64,000 nt of DNA from Phyllobacterium bourgognense (GCF_003337575.1 NZ_QPJM01000017.1:50679-114678); one strand, 5' to 3'; positions 34,766 to 44,411 are shown, counted from the first letter of the stretch. Numbers and translations are program-made. The notes: generated by a model not told the origin, from the sequence alone.

Positions 34766-36913
34766 ATGAACGCGCCAGGGCCGGACAAGAAACGCAAGCG
34801 ATTCAAGGTCTCGCCGCTGCTTGGGCTTGATGCCTGGATCGATTCGACCCTTTACGAAACGCGCTTTCGCCTCGCAGAATTCTGGGAAGACACCACCATC
34901 TTCTTCCGCCGCTTCCATGTCACGGGCTGGCGTCGCGCTATATTCGAAGTTCTGGGCGAAGCATTCACCTGGGGTACAGTCGGTTCCGTGCTCATGCTGA
35001 CGCTGGCTATCCCGGCCTTTCATGAAACCGAAAAGAACTGGCGTACACGCGACGATTTCGCCGTAACGTTCCTCGACCGCTATGGCAACGAGATCGGCCA
35101 GCGTGGTATTCTGCACCGTAGCGCCGTACCCATCGACGAATTGCCGGACCATGTCATCAAGGCCGTCCTTGCAACGGAAGACCGCCGCTTCTTCGACCAT
35201 TTCGGCATTGATTTCCTCGGGCTGTCGCGCGCCATGACGGAAAACCTGCGCGCCAATTCGGTTGTCCAGGGCGGCTCGACCATTACCCAGCAGCTGGCGA
35301 AAAATCTGTTCCTCAACAACGAGCGGAGCCTTGACCGCAAGATCAAGGAAGCTTTCCTTGCCCTATGGCTGGAGTCGAACCTTACCAAGAAGGAAATCCT
35401 GCAGACATATCTCGACCGCGCCTATATGGGCGGCGGAACGTTCGGCATCGCGGCGGCTTCCGAATTTTACTTCGGCAAGAGCGTCAAGGACGTCAATCTG
35501 GCTGAGGCGGCAATGCTGGCCGGGCTTTTCAAGGCACCAGCGAAATATGCGCCGCATGTCAACCTGCCGGCAGCGCGTGCCCGCGCCAACGTGGTGCTCA
35601 CCAATCTCGTCCAGGGCGGATTGATGACCGAAGGCCAGGTGGTCGGCGCACGCCGCAATCCGGCAACCGTGGTTGATCGGGGCCGCTCGGAAAGTCCGGA
35701 TTATTTCCTCGATTGGGCCTTCGATGAGGTCAAGAAGGTCGCGCAGAAGATGCCGACCCATACGCTCGTCGTCCGCACCACGCTCGACACGGGAATCCAG
35801 AAGGCAGCGGAGGAATCCGCGGAATACCACCTTCGTCAGTTCGGCAAGGAATATCACGTCACCCAGGCTGCCATCGTCGTCCTTGAAAACAACGGCGCGG
35901 TCAGGGCGATCGTCGGCGGCCGCGACTATGGCGAAAGCCAGTTCAACCGCGCCACGGCCGCGCTGCGGCAGGCGGGCTCGTCGTTCAAGCCTTATGTCTA
36001 TGCTGCTGCTATGGAAAAGGGCATGACACCGAAGACGCTGGTCTCCGGTGGCGCGGTTTCATGGGGCAACTGGTCGCCGCAGAATTATTCTCGTCAGTAT
36101 CTGGGAAAGATCGACCTGACCACCGCCCTGGTCAAATCCATCAATACAGTCCCCGTGCGGCTCGCCAAGGACTACCTGACTACTGCCCCCATCGTCGCCT
36201 TGACCAAGGCGTTTGGCGTTGAGTCACCGATCAGCTCGCACAAGACGATGGTGCTGGGCACATCCGGTATGACCGTCATGGATCAGGCAACCGGTTACAA
36301 CGTCTTCGCGACTGGCGGCATCGCCGGCATGCGTCATCCCTTCACGCAGATTTTGAACCAGAATGGCGACATCCTGTGGGATTGGAAAAAGGATGGTGTG
36401 AAACCGCACCGGGTACTTTCGCAAACGGCGGCAGATAACATGAACATCATGCTGTCGCAGGTGCCGGAATGGGGCACTGGCCGGCGTGCCGCTTTGCCGA
36501 TGACGCGGGCGGCGGGCAAGACCGGCACCACGCAGAGCTACCGCGATGCATGGTTCGTTGGCTTCACCGGCAACTACACGGCCGCAGTCTGGTTCGGCAA
36601 TGATAATTTCACGCCGACCAAGGAATTGACGGGCGGCATCCTTCCGGCAATGACCTGGCAGCGCTTCATGAACTACGCGCATCAGAACATCGATCTCAAA
36701 GCGATCCCGGGCATTGATCCGACCCTGCCCAAACAGGACAAGGTGGCGGCGGCAGAGGCGGAGGCCGTTGACGATGACGCGCTGAAGGCGGAAGAGCGGC
36801 CACGGGTTCTTTCAGGCGCCACCGCAAAGGCCATCCGTGAAATCGGCCAGGCTCTGAAAGCGGCGCCGCAGCTCAAACTGCCGATCCTGCCCTCGAAAGT
36901 CTCCGCACTCTGA
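34766..36913 (+). CDS. Class A penicillin-binding protein (PBP1a family)
   Basis: A bifunctional peptidoglycan synthase of about 715 residues from ATG 34766. A cytoplasmic basic N-terminus and one membrane anchor (TVGSVLMLTLAIPAF) precede the GT51 transglycosylase domain (ATEDRRFFDHFGID, GGSTITQQLAKNLFLNN) and the transpeptidase domain with AGSSFKPYVY (SxxK), KSINTVP (SxN) and GKTGTTQSYRD (KTG). An ATG-equivalent start at 34715 would add 17 unlikely residues. Upstream of 34766 lies a 268-base gap shared with the divergent exporter gene. Confidence 0.94.
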   Translation: MNAPGPDKKRKRFKVSPLLGLDAWIDSTLYETRFRLAEFWEDTTIFFRRFHVTGWRRAIFEVLGEAFTWGTVGSVLMLTLAIPAFHETEKNWRTRDDFAVTFLDRYGNEIGQRGILHRSAVPIDELPDHVIKAVLATEDRRFFDHFGIDFLGLSRAMTENLRANSVVQGGSTITQQLAKNLFLNNERSLDRKIKEAFLALWLESNLTKKEILQTYLDRAYMGGGTFGIAAASEFYFGKSVKDVNLAEAAMLAGLFKAPAKYAPHVNLPAARARANVVLTNLVQGGLMTEGQVVGARRNPATVVDRGRSESPDYFLDWAFDEVKKVAQKMPTHTLVVRTTLDTGIQKAAEESAEYHLRQFGKEYHVTQAAIVVLENNGAVRAIVGGRDYGESQFNRATAALRQAGSSFKPYVYAAAMEKGMTPKTLVSGGAVSWGNWSPQNYSRQYLGKIDLTTALVKSINTVPVRLAKDYLTTAPIVALTKAFGVESPISSHKTMVLGTSGMTVMDQATGYNVFATGGIAGMRHPFTQILNQNGDILWDWKKDGVKPHRVLSQTAADNMNIMLSQVPEWGTGRRAALPMTRAAGKTGTTQSYRDAWFVGFTGNYTAAVWFGNDNFTPTKELTGGILPAMTWQRFMNYAHQNIDLKAIPGIDPTLPKQDKVAAAEAEAVDDDALKAEERPRVLSGATAKAIREIGQALKAAPQLKLPILPSKVSAL

Positions 36914-36949
36914 TTGCTTGCACCTGAACTCGCGTGTACTTCTGATTCC

Positions 36950-37534
36950 ATGCTTCGAAATGTTCTCCTCGCCCTCATTGCGCTTGTGATTGCCGTCGGC
37001 GGCGGCACGCTGAGCGCATGGTATGCGGTCAACCGTTTCGATGGCTTTGGCGCGCTAACCGTCGGCCAATGGACCGGGCATCCAGACGCTGGCACCCCTC
37101 TCTCCGACCCTTATGCGAAGGCGCGGGCCGCCCGCGAAGGCGCCTTTCCGCTTGGATCCGCGGAAGGCCTAGCCTTCTACGCCTATGATGATAATCGGGG
37201 CCAGGCACTCGACCGGCGCTGCTCCTACAGGATCGAAGGCAATAGCCCCAATTCGCGTTTCTGGACGCTCTACGCGGCCGACCGCTCGCTCGTCGCACTT
37301 GATCCGGGCAAGGACCGCCTGCCTGCGCTGCATTCGCGGCAAATATTCCGCCAGGAGAATGGCCGGTTCGTCGTGCTCGTTTCGCCCAAGGCGCAACCGG
37401 GAAACTGGCTTGCCACGATAGGCGCCGGCCGGATGGTGCTTGTGATGACACTCTATGACACGCCTGTCGGCAGCAATTCGGGCCTCGTCGACATGACATT
37501 TCCGGCGGTCACGAGGATCAGTTGCGATGGGTAA
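36950..37534 (+). CDS. DUF1214 domain membrane-anchored protein
   Basis: A 194-residue protein with an N-terminal membrane segment (LLALIALVIAVGGGTLSAWY) and a DUF1214 beta domain (RRCSYRIEGNSPNSRFWTLY, LVMTLYDTPVGSN). It overlaps the following DUF1254 gene by 8 bases. In many bacteria the two domains are fused in one protein; here they are separate adjacent genes, suggesting one complex. Function unknown, cell envelope location likely. Confidence 0.9.
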   Translation: MLRNVLLALIALVIAVGGGTLSAWYAVNRFDGFGALTVGQWTGHPDAGTPLSDPYAKARAAREGAFPLGSAEGLAFYAYDDNRGQALDRRCSYRIEGNSPNSRFWTLYAADRSLVALDPGKDRLPALHSRQIFRQENGRFVVLVSPKAQPGNWLATIGAGRMVLVMTLYDTPVGSNSGLVDMTFPAVTRISCDG

Positions 37535-38072
37535 GCTTTTTCGCGCCCTGCTCTTTGGTCTCATCGGCGCCGGCATTGTTCACATCGCGGTTGTGCTGCT
37601 CGTGCCCTTCTACTCGGATCGCAACGCCTGGTCGCGTATTTCCGCCTACGGCGATGACTGGCAATTCCATAGCGTGACTCGGGATCGGGCGCCCGGCACC
37701 GTGCCGCTCGCCTTCGATCCACTGTTTCAGGCAGCAGCCTGCCGTTTCGATATCGAGGACCTTCCCGCTCACATCACCGGCATCGGCACGACGCCTTATT
37801 GGTCAATCTCCGTTTACAACCGCCAAGGCGAAAACATTTATTCGATCAACGATCGCACCGCGATCGCCGACCAGCTCGATCTGGTCATCGCGACACCGCT
37901 GCAGATGATTGAACTCAACAAGACCAAGCCTGCAGCGGCTGAAAACTCCGTGCTGATCGAGGCCGACATGGATGAGGGCTTTGTTGTCATCCGTAGTTTC
38001 GTGCCGGACGAGTCCTGGAAAGAGCAAATCGATTCCTTCCTGAAAAGCGCCAGCTGCACGCCACTGCTATAA
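37527..38072 (+). CDS. DUF1254 domain small membrane protein
   Basis: A 181-residue protein with one N-terminal membrane helix (LFGLIGAGIVHIAVVLLVPF) and a DUF1254-type periplasmic part (PLFQAAACRFDIEDLPAHI, PYWSISVYNRQGENIYSIND). Translation is probably coupled to the DUF1214 gene through the 8-base overlap. It ends 45 bases from a convergent transporter gene with a hairpin between them. Confidence 0.9.
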   Translation: MGKLFRALLFGLIGAGIVHIAVVLLVPFYSDRNAWSRISAYGDDWQFHSVTRDRAPGTVPLAFDPLFQAAACRFDIEDLPAHITGIGTTPYWSISVYNRQGENIYSINDRTAIADQLDLVIATPLQMIELNKTKPAAAENSVLIEADMDEGFVVIRSFVPDESWKEQIDSFLKSASCTPLL

Positions 38073-38105
38073 ACGACGCAACGACTGGATCCATCGCTGC
38101 GTCGT
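38073..38105. terminator. Hairpin between convergent genes
   Basis: ACGACGCA (38073-38080) pairs with TGCGTCGT (38098-38105); the loop contains the small palindrome TGGATCCA. It lies right after the DUF1254 stop and just before the end of the convergent MFS gene, so it could serve both directions. There is no strong U tract on either side. Confidence 0.5.
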
Positions 38106-38117
38106 CCCGCGGGAATG

Positions 38118-39428
38118 CTACTCCTCCAGGGGCTTGTGCGCTGTTTCGCGCGCCAGCAGCAGCACCAATCCCGTCACGCAAGCCGCACCTGCCACATAGA
38201 TCGAGATGGCGTATGAGCTGGAATAGCCCGTGAACAATGCCGCCATAATCAACGGAGCGAATCCACCGCCGATAATCCCGGCAAAAGTATAAGCGAGCGA
38301 TGCGCCGGTGAAGCGGATACGGGTCGGGAATTGCTCGATGATGAATGACGCCTGCGGACCGTAAAGACACGCATGCACGATCAGGCCACCAACGGAGGCG
38401 AGCACGATCGCCATGGTCTGCGCCGTATCGAGCAACACGAACATGAAGAAGGCCCAGATGATCGCGCTGAGGACGCCGAGCGCGAGCACGGGTCGCCGTC
38501 CCCAATGATCGGACAAGATCGCAAAGAGCGGAACGGCCAGCGCGTTGAATCCCGTACCTATCAAGAGAGCCATCAGGGCCGTGGACTTTGGTAGTTGCAG
38601 GACCGTGGTCACATAGGTCAGCGTGAAGACAACGATCAACCCGTAGAGCACATCGCCGCCGATGCGCGAACCGCCGGCTAGCAAAAGGCGGCGCCAATGA
38701 TTGGTGACGACCTCCTTGATCGGCGCCTTTGCCTTGGTATGCGCCTCTTCCAGATGCTTGAACATCGGCGATTCCTCAATGCCGTTGCGAACCCACAGCC
38801 CAAACGTGACCAGAACCAGACTGAGAAGAAAAGGAACGCGCCAGCCCCATGCGAGGAACGTTTCGTTGTCCATGAGCGACGTAAAGCCATAGATCAGACC
38901 GGTCCCAAGAAGGGTGCCCAGGGCGGGTCCCATCTGTGTCCACGAGGCATTGAGCCCCCGCTGGTCCTGCCGTCCATGCTCGACTGCCAGCAAGACCGCG
39001 CCCGCCCATTCGCCGCCGAGAGCAACACCCTGCACGAAGCGCAACGTTATCAGCAGCAGCGGCGCCAGTATTCCGGCGGAGCCATAGGTCGGCAGCAGGC
39101 CGATGGTCGCAGTCGTTAGCCCCATGATGATCAGCGTTATCACGAGGACGGCGCGGCGGCCGATCTTGTCGCCGAGGCGGCCAAAAAACAGGCCGCCGAG
39201 CGGGCGTGACAAGTAACCGATCGCGTAGGTGGAAAATGCCAGCATCGTGCCGACCATGGGATCGACGCTCGGGAAGAACAGCTGGCTGAAGACCAGCGCC
39301 GCCATCGTGTTGTAGATGGTGAAATCGTAATATTCCAGCGTCGTGCCGATCATGCTGGCAAGGGCCAGACGCTTTGGATGAGCTGTATGTAAGCCGATAC
39401 TCTCGGCGGTGCCGGTAAATGATGACAT
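38118..39428 (-). CDS. MFS transporter, metabolite:H+ symporter type
   Basis: A transporter of about 436 residues with twelve hydrophobic segments. It has the MFS loop motif GRLGDKIGRRAVLVITL, FVQGVALGGEWAGAVLL typical of the metabolite:H+ symporter (shikimate/proline-betaine) subfamily, and SDHWGRRPVLALG in the second half. The start at 39428 (MSSFTGTAES) is preferred over an upstream ATG at 39488. The substrate cannot be told. Confidence 0.9.
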   Translation of the reverse strand: MSSFTGTAESIGLHTAHPKRLALASMIGTTLEYYDFTIYNTMAALVFSQLFFPSVDPMVGTMLAFSTYAIGYLSRPLGGLFFGRLGDKIGRRAVLVITLIIMGLTTATIGLLPTYGSAGILAPLLLITLRFVQGVALGGEWAGAVLLAVEHGRQDQRGLNASWTQMGPALGTLLGTGLIYGFTSLMDNETFLAWGWRVPFLLSLVLVTFGLWVRNGIEESPMFKHLEEAHTKAKAPIKEVVTNHWRRLLLAGGSRIGGDVLYGLIVVFTLTYVTTVLQLPKSTALMALLIGTGFNALAVPLFAILSDHWGRRPVLALGVLSAIIWAFFMFVLLDTAQTMAIVLASVGGLIVHACLYGPQASFIIEQFPTRIRFTGASLAYTFAGIIGGGFAPLIMAALFTGYSSSYAISIYVAGAACVTGLVLLLARETAHKPLEE

Positions 39429-39584
39429 TGGAAATCTTTCTGTTCGAAATGGTGTAAGAATAAACTTAACGCGCGCAATAATCCGCAATAGGATACGCAG
39501 CTGCTATTCGTGTCAAGCACGCAAGTGCGGTAAAGGCTGATTTAATAAGCAAAGACGCGAATTGCTTGAATAACAGGCAGCAAT

Positions 39585-39785
39585 TCAACCTGGCTGCGGC
39601 ATCGTATCGAAAAATCTGCGCGGTGATTTTGGTTTGGCGCGCTTTGGCGCTTCCGGTGCATAACGCTCATAACGCACGCCGGGAAAAATGGTGATTTCGG
39701 CGCTCGTCTGCCGTTTGGTGTCCGCGTTGGCGCGGCGTTTTATTGCGCTGCCTGGAAATGTGATGACCAATCCCATATCGCCCAT
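39585..39785 (-). CDS. Conserved small rhizobial protein of unknown function
   Basis: From ATG 39785 this gives 66 residues (a start nine bases later is as good, with GGA ahead). It has MGLVITFPGSAIKRRAN near the N-terminus and SAEITIFPGVRYERY in the middle, a pattern I recognise from small uncharacterised Rhizobiales proteins, and a basic proline-rich end. The open frame continues upstream into repeat copy 5, which would encode spurious residues, so the repeat has landed just in front of the gene. Confidence 0.6.
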   Translation of the reverse strand: MGDMGLVITFPGSAIKRRANADTKRQTSAEITIFPGVRYERYAPEAPKRAKPKSPRRFFDTMPQPG

Positions 39786-39801
39786 CCGTTTTAGGATGTG
39801 T

Positions 39802-39927
39802 CGATATTCGCGATCATGACGAGGCGAAAACGGTGGTTTTCGAGAACCGGAGCGGTGCGGACTTGAAGTACGTGAGCACCGGATCGCAGAAAAGTGCCGT
39901 TTGCAGGCCGTCATGGCGTGAATATCA
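39802..39927. repeat. Bru-RS/RIME-like element, copy 5
   Basis: About 126 bp with the inverted ends (GATATTCGCGATCATGACG and CGTCATGGCGTGAATATC) and core TTTTCGAGAACCGGAGCG...GTACGTGAGCACCGGA. It lies directly upstream of the small gene ending at 39585 and may carry or block its promoter. Confidence 0.85.
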
Positions 39928-40105
39928 ACGCATCCGAGTTCGTTGATCTCCTTGATACGCAGATGCTTACGCGCGCACGATTTGCGCCATAATTTTCAAT
40001 AGCCCGCCGATGGTTAACGGTTTGCTAAGGCTTCGCAGCTAATTTTAGCCATTGTTTAGGGTTCTGGGCTCGTAACCTCGTACTGCGTCTCGTGGAGTTC
40101 TGTTC

Positions 40106-41065
40106 GTGAAGTATCCTGAGTTTCGGGCGCTTGAAGACCGCAGTAGCGGCAGCAAGGCTGACGATCTCCTGACAGCGTCGATTACCGCCTTCTGCTGTGT
40201 CACCAGACCGGCAAAGAGCGATGCGCAGCAACTCGAGGACCTCGCGGTCCCGCTGCTCGCCCTTGCTTCGCAGCGCGTGCGGCGCCATGCGGCGGCAGCT
40301 TTGTCGGAATTCTCCCACGCACCGAAACGGCTCATCATTGCGCTTGCAGAGGACGAGGTGGATATATCCGCGCCGCTTCTGTTGCGCTCGCCGGTTTTGA
40401 ATACGTCCGACCTGATCGACATCATCGCGCATAAGGGACTTGGCCACGCGCGCGCCATCGCGCGGCGCGAGATTGCCGATCCTGAACTTCTGCGCGTGCT
40501 GCATGGGTTCAACGACCCTGCCATTGAACGTGCTTTGACGCCTCAATCGAATTTCGCCCATGGCAGGGAAAGCGACATGCCCGACACCCTCTCGACCCAG
40601 GAATCGCCGCGCCTGCGCGAAACGCGTGAGGCACTGAAGGCGCTGATGCGCGACAGCGATGCCGGCTTCTCCAGCGACCAGGCTTTGGCCGAACATCTTG
40701 TCGATGCGGCTCTTCTCGACCAGACCACCTCCTTCGAACAGGAGTTTGCCAAAGCGCTCGACCTCGACGCCGACAGCGCAAAACGCATCATCGGCCGCGG
40801 CCTCAATGCAGAACTGACGATCGCTCTGGCGTCTCTCGGGCTTTCTGCCGAGGCCGCACATCTCGTCCTGACCGGGCTGTTCGGTCTCGTCCACAAGGAT
40901 CTGCACTCGCTGCGCCTCTTCGTGCAATCCTATCGACAGATCGATCAGGAAAAAGCAGAGGCGACCGTCGAACGCTGGAAGGCACAGGAAAACTCGCAGA
41001 AACTGCGGCAGAAATTGCGCGAGATGGCCGCGGACTTCGAGAACGGCGCGCGCAAGGTTTCTTGA
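40106..41065 (+). CDS. DUF2336 domain protein
   Basis: A 319-residue soluble protein with HEAT-like helical repeats typical of DUF2336: SQRVRRHAAAALSEFSHAPK, DEVDISAPLLLRSPVLNTSD and HKGLGHARAIARREIADPE. The family is widespread in alphaproteobacteria and of unknown function. A long antisense frame overlaps it but has no family features. Downstream to 41245 there is only a palindrome. Confidence 0.88.
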   Translation: MKYPEFRALEDRSSGSKADDLLTASITAFCCVTRPAKSDAQQLEDLAVPLLALASQRVRRHAAAALSEFSHAPKRLIIALAEDEVDISAPLLLRSPVLNTSDLIDIIAHKGLGHARAIARREIADPELLRVLHGFNDPAIERALTPQSNFAHGRESDMPDTLSTQESPRLRETREALKALMRDSDAGFSSDQALAEHLVDAALLDQTTSFEQEFAKALDLDADSAKRIIGRGLNAELTIALASLGLSAEAAHLVLTGLFGLVHKDLHSLRLFVQSYRQIDQEKAEATVERWKAQENSQKLRQKLREMAADFENGARKVS

Positions 41066-41099
41066 AACGATCGAGGCCTTGCACGACTGCAGTACGTGA

Positions 41100-41208
41100 T
41101 TCGACAAGCTCACCATGAGGGAGGTTGTTTTGGCTGCAAGATGAACGTCACCGGTGAAATGCCTGGCTCCCTGCGATCACCCATCTCCCTCATGGTGAGC
41201 TTGTCGAA
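41100..41208. repeat. Long inverted repeat downstream of the DUF2336 gene
   Basis: TTCGACAAGCTCACCATGAG (41100 onward, continuing to GGAG at 41123) and its reverse complement (41185-41208) form a perfect 24-bp stem with a 61-base spacer. The motif is a widespread dispersed palindrome in alphaproteobacteria and differs from the Bru-RS/RIME element. Between convergent genes it may act as a transcription terminator. Confidence 0.85.
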
Positions 41209-41245
41209 CCACGCACAGCCGGTTGTTGCAATCTTGCTCTTAATC

Positions 41246-41590
41246 CTACGTCGCCACAGGAAATAGCTCACCCCGGTCGCCGCGATAATCCTCGATCTCG
41301 ACGATCCACAAATCCCGATCCCAGCGCTTCTGCTTTTCCAGATCGTCATTGATTTCCATTTCGGCCACGCTGGTCTTCAGTGGCGTGAACAGCCGCTCAT
41401 CAGGCTTGGTTTCGTCATAGACCATCTGAGGCGCCGGCCCGAACAAATCATAGCTGCCGTCCGCATTGCGGAACTTGATGAAAATGGCACCGGCCTCGGC
41501 CGCGCCTTTATTGCTCAACGCCGCAAACGCACCGGAGCCGTTCACACGCCTGACCAGCGCCGAAACCCAGAATTCAGATGTCAGGCGCAT
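41246..41590 (-). CDS. DUF1491 family protein
   Basis: About 114 residues from MRLTSEFWVSALVRRV (ATG 41590). FGPAPQMVYDETKPDERLF and the end WDRDLWIVEIEDYRG are typical of DUF1491, a small conserved alphaproteobacterial family without known function. It is downstream of the peptidoglycan-binding gene on the same strand, with a repeat element between. Confidence 0.9.
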   Translation of the reverse strand: MRLTSEFWVSALVRRVNGSGAFAALSNKGAAEAGAIFIKFRNADGSYDLFGPAPQMVYDETKPDERLFTPLKTSVAEMEINDDLEKQKRWDRDLWIVEIEDYRGDRGELFPVAT

Positions 41591-41632
41591 GCGGTCTCTC
41601 CATGATATCGATTCCAACAGTCAAGCTGGATC

Positions 41633-41754
41633 GAGATTCGCGTTATGACGAGACGAAAATGGTGGTTTTAGAGCACCGGAGCGGAGCGTACATTAGGTAC
41701 GTGAGCACTGGAGTGCAGAAAACGCCATTTGCAGGCCGTCAGAGCGTGAATCTC
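41633..41754. repeat. Bru-RS/RIME-like element, copy 6
   Basis: About 122 bp with ends GAGATTCGCGTTATGACG and CAGAGCGTGAATCTC, and the core GGTTTTAGAGCACCGGAGCG, GTACGTGAGCACTGGAG, AACGCCATTTGCAGG. It touches the stop codon of the peptidoglycan-binding gene, so its hairpin would form the 3' end of that transcript. Confidence 0.85.
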
Positions 41755-42625
41755 AGTTGATCAGGCCGATTTCCTGCATCTTGGCAAGCAGCTTTTGATC
41801 CGGTTCGCCCGTCACCGGCAGGCGGAACAGCTTCTGGAATTCGCTCACGGCACTTTTGGTGGAGGCGCCGACCTTGCCGTCAATCTCGACCATGTCATTG
41901 CCGAATGCGCGAAGGCCCGCCTGAACCCGCACGATCTCCGCGGGCGACAATCCGCCAGCGCTCGCGACGGCTGCATTGTCGTGCGCCGGACTGGTGGAAA
42001 CCTTTTGGATCGTAGCCTTTTCTTGTGTCTGTTCCGGCTTCTTCTCCGGTATGGCAATGCTCGCGGTGGTCTCGCTGGCATTGTCGACAGCCTGCTCGGG
42101 CTCGATGCCCATAGCGGCCGTTGCCTTGCGATAGGCGTCGATAGCGGCGCGGGTACCCTTGCCGGAAATCCCGTCGACAGTGCCGCTGTAAAAACCAAGC
42201 GCCAGCAGTTTCTGCTGCAGCTTGGCCACTTCCGGATCGCCGCCCGGCGCCAGAACCGGGTCGCCATTGATCGCGGCGGCAATCGGGTCGGGGCTCTGCG
42301 GAACGGGAACAGATTTTACCTTGCGAATGGGCGCGTCGGCCGATTGTGCCTGCGAGGTGCCACCCGGCAACGAAATATTGCTTTGCTTGACCGGTTTGAA
42401 GACGAGTTCCGGCCGCGTGCGGAAGAACACGCCTTCATGGACATGCGGCTGATACCAAAGCGCATTGGCGGAGATGAAACCGAGCGTCACCAGGAAGGCC
42501 GTCGTGCCGCCGGCAATACCGGGATTGCTGGCGATCAGACTGCCGGTTGCGAAAACAGCTACGGCGAACTTGCCCCGCCTCGGAGCGCGCCGCTTGCTGC
42601 TAGGCCGACTTACGGGCTTCCTCAT
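41753..42625 (-). CDS. Peptidoglycan-binding domain protein, membrane anchored
   Basis: About 290 residues from ATG 42625, overlapping the kinase stop by 26 bases. A basic N-terminus (SRPSSKRRAPRRGK) and a hydrophobic segment (GTTAFLVTLGFISANAL) anchor it; two peptidoglycan-binding (PG_binding_1) repeats follow, VAKLQQKLLALGFYSGTVDG and VRVQAGLRAFGNDMVEIDG. No catalytic domain is present. Coupling to the DivJ-like kinase suggests a link between cell-cycle signalling and the wall. Confidence 0.85.
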   Translation of the reverse strand: MRKPVSRPSSKRRAPRRGKFAVAVFATGSLIASNPGIAGGTTAFLVTLGFISANALWYQPHVHEGVFFRTRPELVFKPVKQSNISLPGGTSQAQSADAPIRKVKSVPVPQSPDPIAAAINGDPVLAPGGDPEVAKLQQKLLALGFYSGTVDGISGKGTRAAIDAYRKATAAMGIEPEQAVDNASETTASIAIPEKKPEQTQEKATIQKVSTSPAHDNAAVASAGGLSPAEIVRVQAGLRAFGNDMVEIDGKVGASTKSAVSEFQKLFRLPVTGEPDQKLLAKMQEIGLIN

Positions 42626-44411
42626 GGGAACCTCCCTGGATATCGCTTTCGATCTTGAATTCGACAATGTTCGCCTCGTCGGAAAAATGCTCGATCGCCG
42701 GCCCGTCCAGGGGGATGCGCACGTCAACAACGGTGCCCTGGCCCGGAGTACTCTTGATCCTCATCTCGCCGTCATGCAGCCCGACAAGGCCCTTGACCGT
42801 GGCAAGGCCAAGGCCCGTACCTTCGTGGTTGCGCGTGTAGTCGTTCTGCACCTGCCGGAAAGGCTGGCCCAACGTCTTCAGGTCCGCTTCGGCAATGCCG
42901 ATGCCCGTATCGCTGACGGAGAAGGCCAGCATGTTGTCTTCGATCAGCGCATCGATGGTGACGACGCCGCCGCTTTCAGTAAACTTGATGGCGTTTGAAA
43001 CCAGGTTGATCAGCACCTGGTTGACGGCGCGGCTGTCGGCAACGACATTGCCGATGCGCGGGCTGACACGGTCGCACAGGGTCACGCTTTTTTGCGAGGC
43101 CTGGTGCGCCATCATGTCATGCACCATGGTCACGGCATTCTTGAAGGCGAAGCTCTCCGTGAAGATCGGATAGGTGCCCGCTTCGATCTTCGACACATCG
43201 AGAATGGCGTTGACGACGGAAAGGAGATGATTGCCTGACTGGTTTACAAGTTCCACGTACTCACGCTGGCGTCCGTCCGGCAGCTTGCCGCAAATCTCCT
43301 GCAGCAGCACATCGGAAAAGCCAATGATGGAGTTCAGCGGTGTGCGCAGTTCATGGCTGACCGAAGCAAGGAATCGACCCTTGGCGATTTCAGCGGTTTC
43401 GACCTCACGGCGCGCAATTATCAGTGCATTGCGGTCGGCCACGGCTTGGGAAATATCGGTCGCGACAACGACAAATCCTGCGTCCTGGCTATGCGGAACG
43501 GCGCGCAGGCGATAGGTGGCGAAGCGCACGCTATGGGCATGTTTTGATGTCGCGCCCGGCGCAACACAACGCAGCTTGATCTCGGCCGTCGCACTCGAAG
43601 CACCGCTCTTCATATCCGACAGGAAACTCAAAAACGCAACGCGATCCGACACATGCACGCGGTCGAGCAGAGGCGTGCCAATCAGGAGATTGCGTGCGAT
43701 GCCGAACTGGTCCTGCGCATTGGGGGACAGCGCGAGAATGAGCCCGTCCGTTCCCAGACTGAACACGACGCCGTCGATGGCGTTCTCCAGATCGGCCACG
43801 CGATCATCGCGGCGGGCAGCAGCGCTGTGGGCGGCGAGAGTGCTGGCTGTTCTGACAATGAGTGTCGCCAGATAGCCCAAGGAAGCAAGCAGCACCAAGG
43901 GCGACAATGTCACGCTTTCACCTGCCCGCATCGCAACGACAAAGAATGTTGCAAGCACCCCGGCGGCAATGCCAGCCGGCAGGCCAATGGATCTATCATT
44001 GCGGCAGACAAACCAGCTTTCGAGAGGAATGGCCGCGGCCATGATCCAGAGCAGCAAATTCGCCGATGGTGTGGTGACGCCGATTGTGGCGACAGATAGC
44101 GAATAGGCCATGAGCGCGCTCATGCCGACCGATGCGCTGTTCTTCGATACCGAAAGCGCACCGCAAAAGATCATTGGAAGCGCCAGAACGCCGGCAACCA
44201 AGCTCAACATCGCGTCGAGTTCACCCGCGATCGAGTGGCTGGTGATCAATGCGACGGCCAGCATCAGCGGCATGCCGAGAAACGCGCCGGCCATGCGCGC
44301 GTCCCGCTCGGCGGTAGCACCACCAGCAGCGGACGGACTGACCCAGCGCTTGCACAGGCGTTTGTAGCCTGCCGCAATTCTGGATTGTGTGACGGAGTGG
44401 ATCGGCACCAA
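42600..44411 (-). CDS. Membrane sensor histidine kinase with PAS domain, DivJ-like
   Basis: A 603-residue kinase. Several hydrophobic segments fill residues about 40-190, followed by a PAS domain (DGVVFSLGTDGLILALSPNA), a HisKA domain with FLASVSHELRTPLNSIIGFS, and an ATPase domain (INLVSNAIKFTESGG, DTGIGI, GTGLGLATVKGLVGLHDG). Multi-spanning N-terminus plus PAS plus HisKA fits DivJ, the kinase of the DivK cell-cycle switch; CbrA- or PleC-like kinases are alternatives. No partner regulator is adjacent, as is usual for DivJ. Confidence 0.82.
   Translation of the reverse strand: MVPIHSVTQSRIAAGYKRLCKRWVSPSAAGGATAERDARMAGAFLGMPLMLAVALITSHSIAGELDAMLSLVAGVLALPMIFCGALSVSKNSASVGMSALMAYSLSVATIGVTTPSANLLLWIMAAAIPLESWFVCRNDRSIGLPAGIAAGVLATFFVVAMRAGESVTLSPLVLLASLGYLATLIVRTASTLAAHSAAARRDDRVADLENAIDGVVFSLGTDGLILALSPNAQDQFGIARNLLIGTPLLDRVHVSDRVAFLSFLSDMKSGASSATAEIKLRCVAPGATSKHAHSVRFATYRLRAVPHSQDAGFVVVATDISQAVADRNALIIARREVETAEIAKGRFLASVSHELRTPLNSIIGFSDVLLQEICGKLPDGRQREYVELVNQSGNHLLSVVNAILDVSKIEAGTYPIFTESFAFKNAVTMVHDMMAHQASQKSVTLCDRVSPRIGNVVADSRAVNQVLINLVSNAIKFTESGGVVTIDALIEDNMLAFSVSDTGIGIAEADLKTLGQPFRQVQNDYTRNHEGTGLGLATVKGLVGLHDGEMRIKSTPGQGTVVDVRIPLDGPAIEHFSDEANIVEFKIESDIQGGSHEEARKSA

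Noticed and set aside
40025..41116. A 363-codon minus-strand frame
   Set aside because: It lies antisense to the DUF2336 gene, has no family pattern and begins inside the 41100 palindrome.
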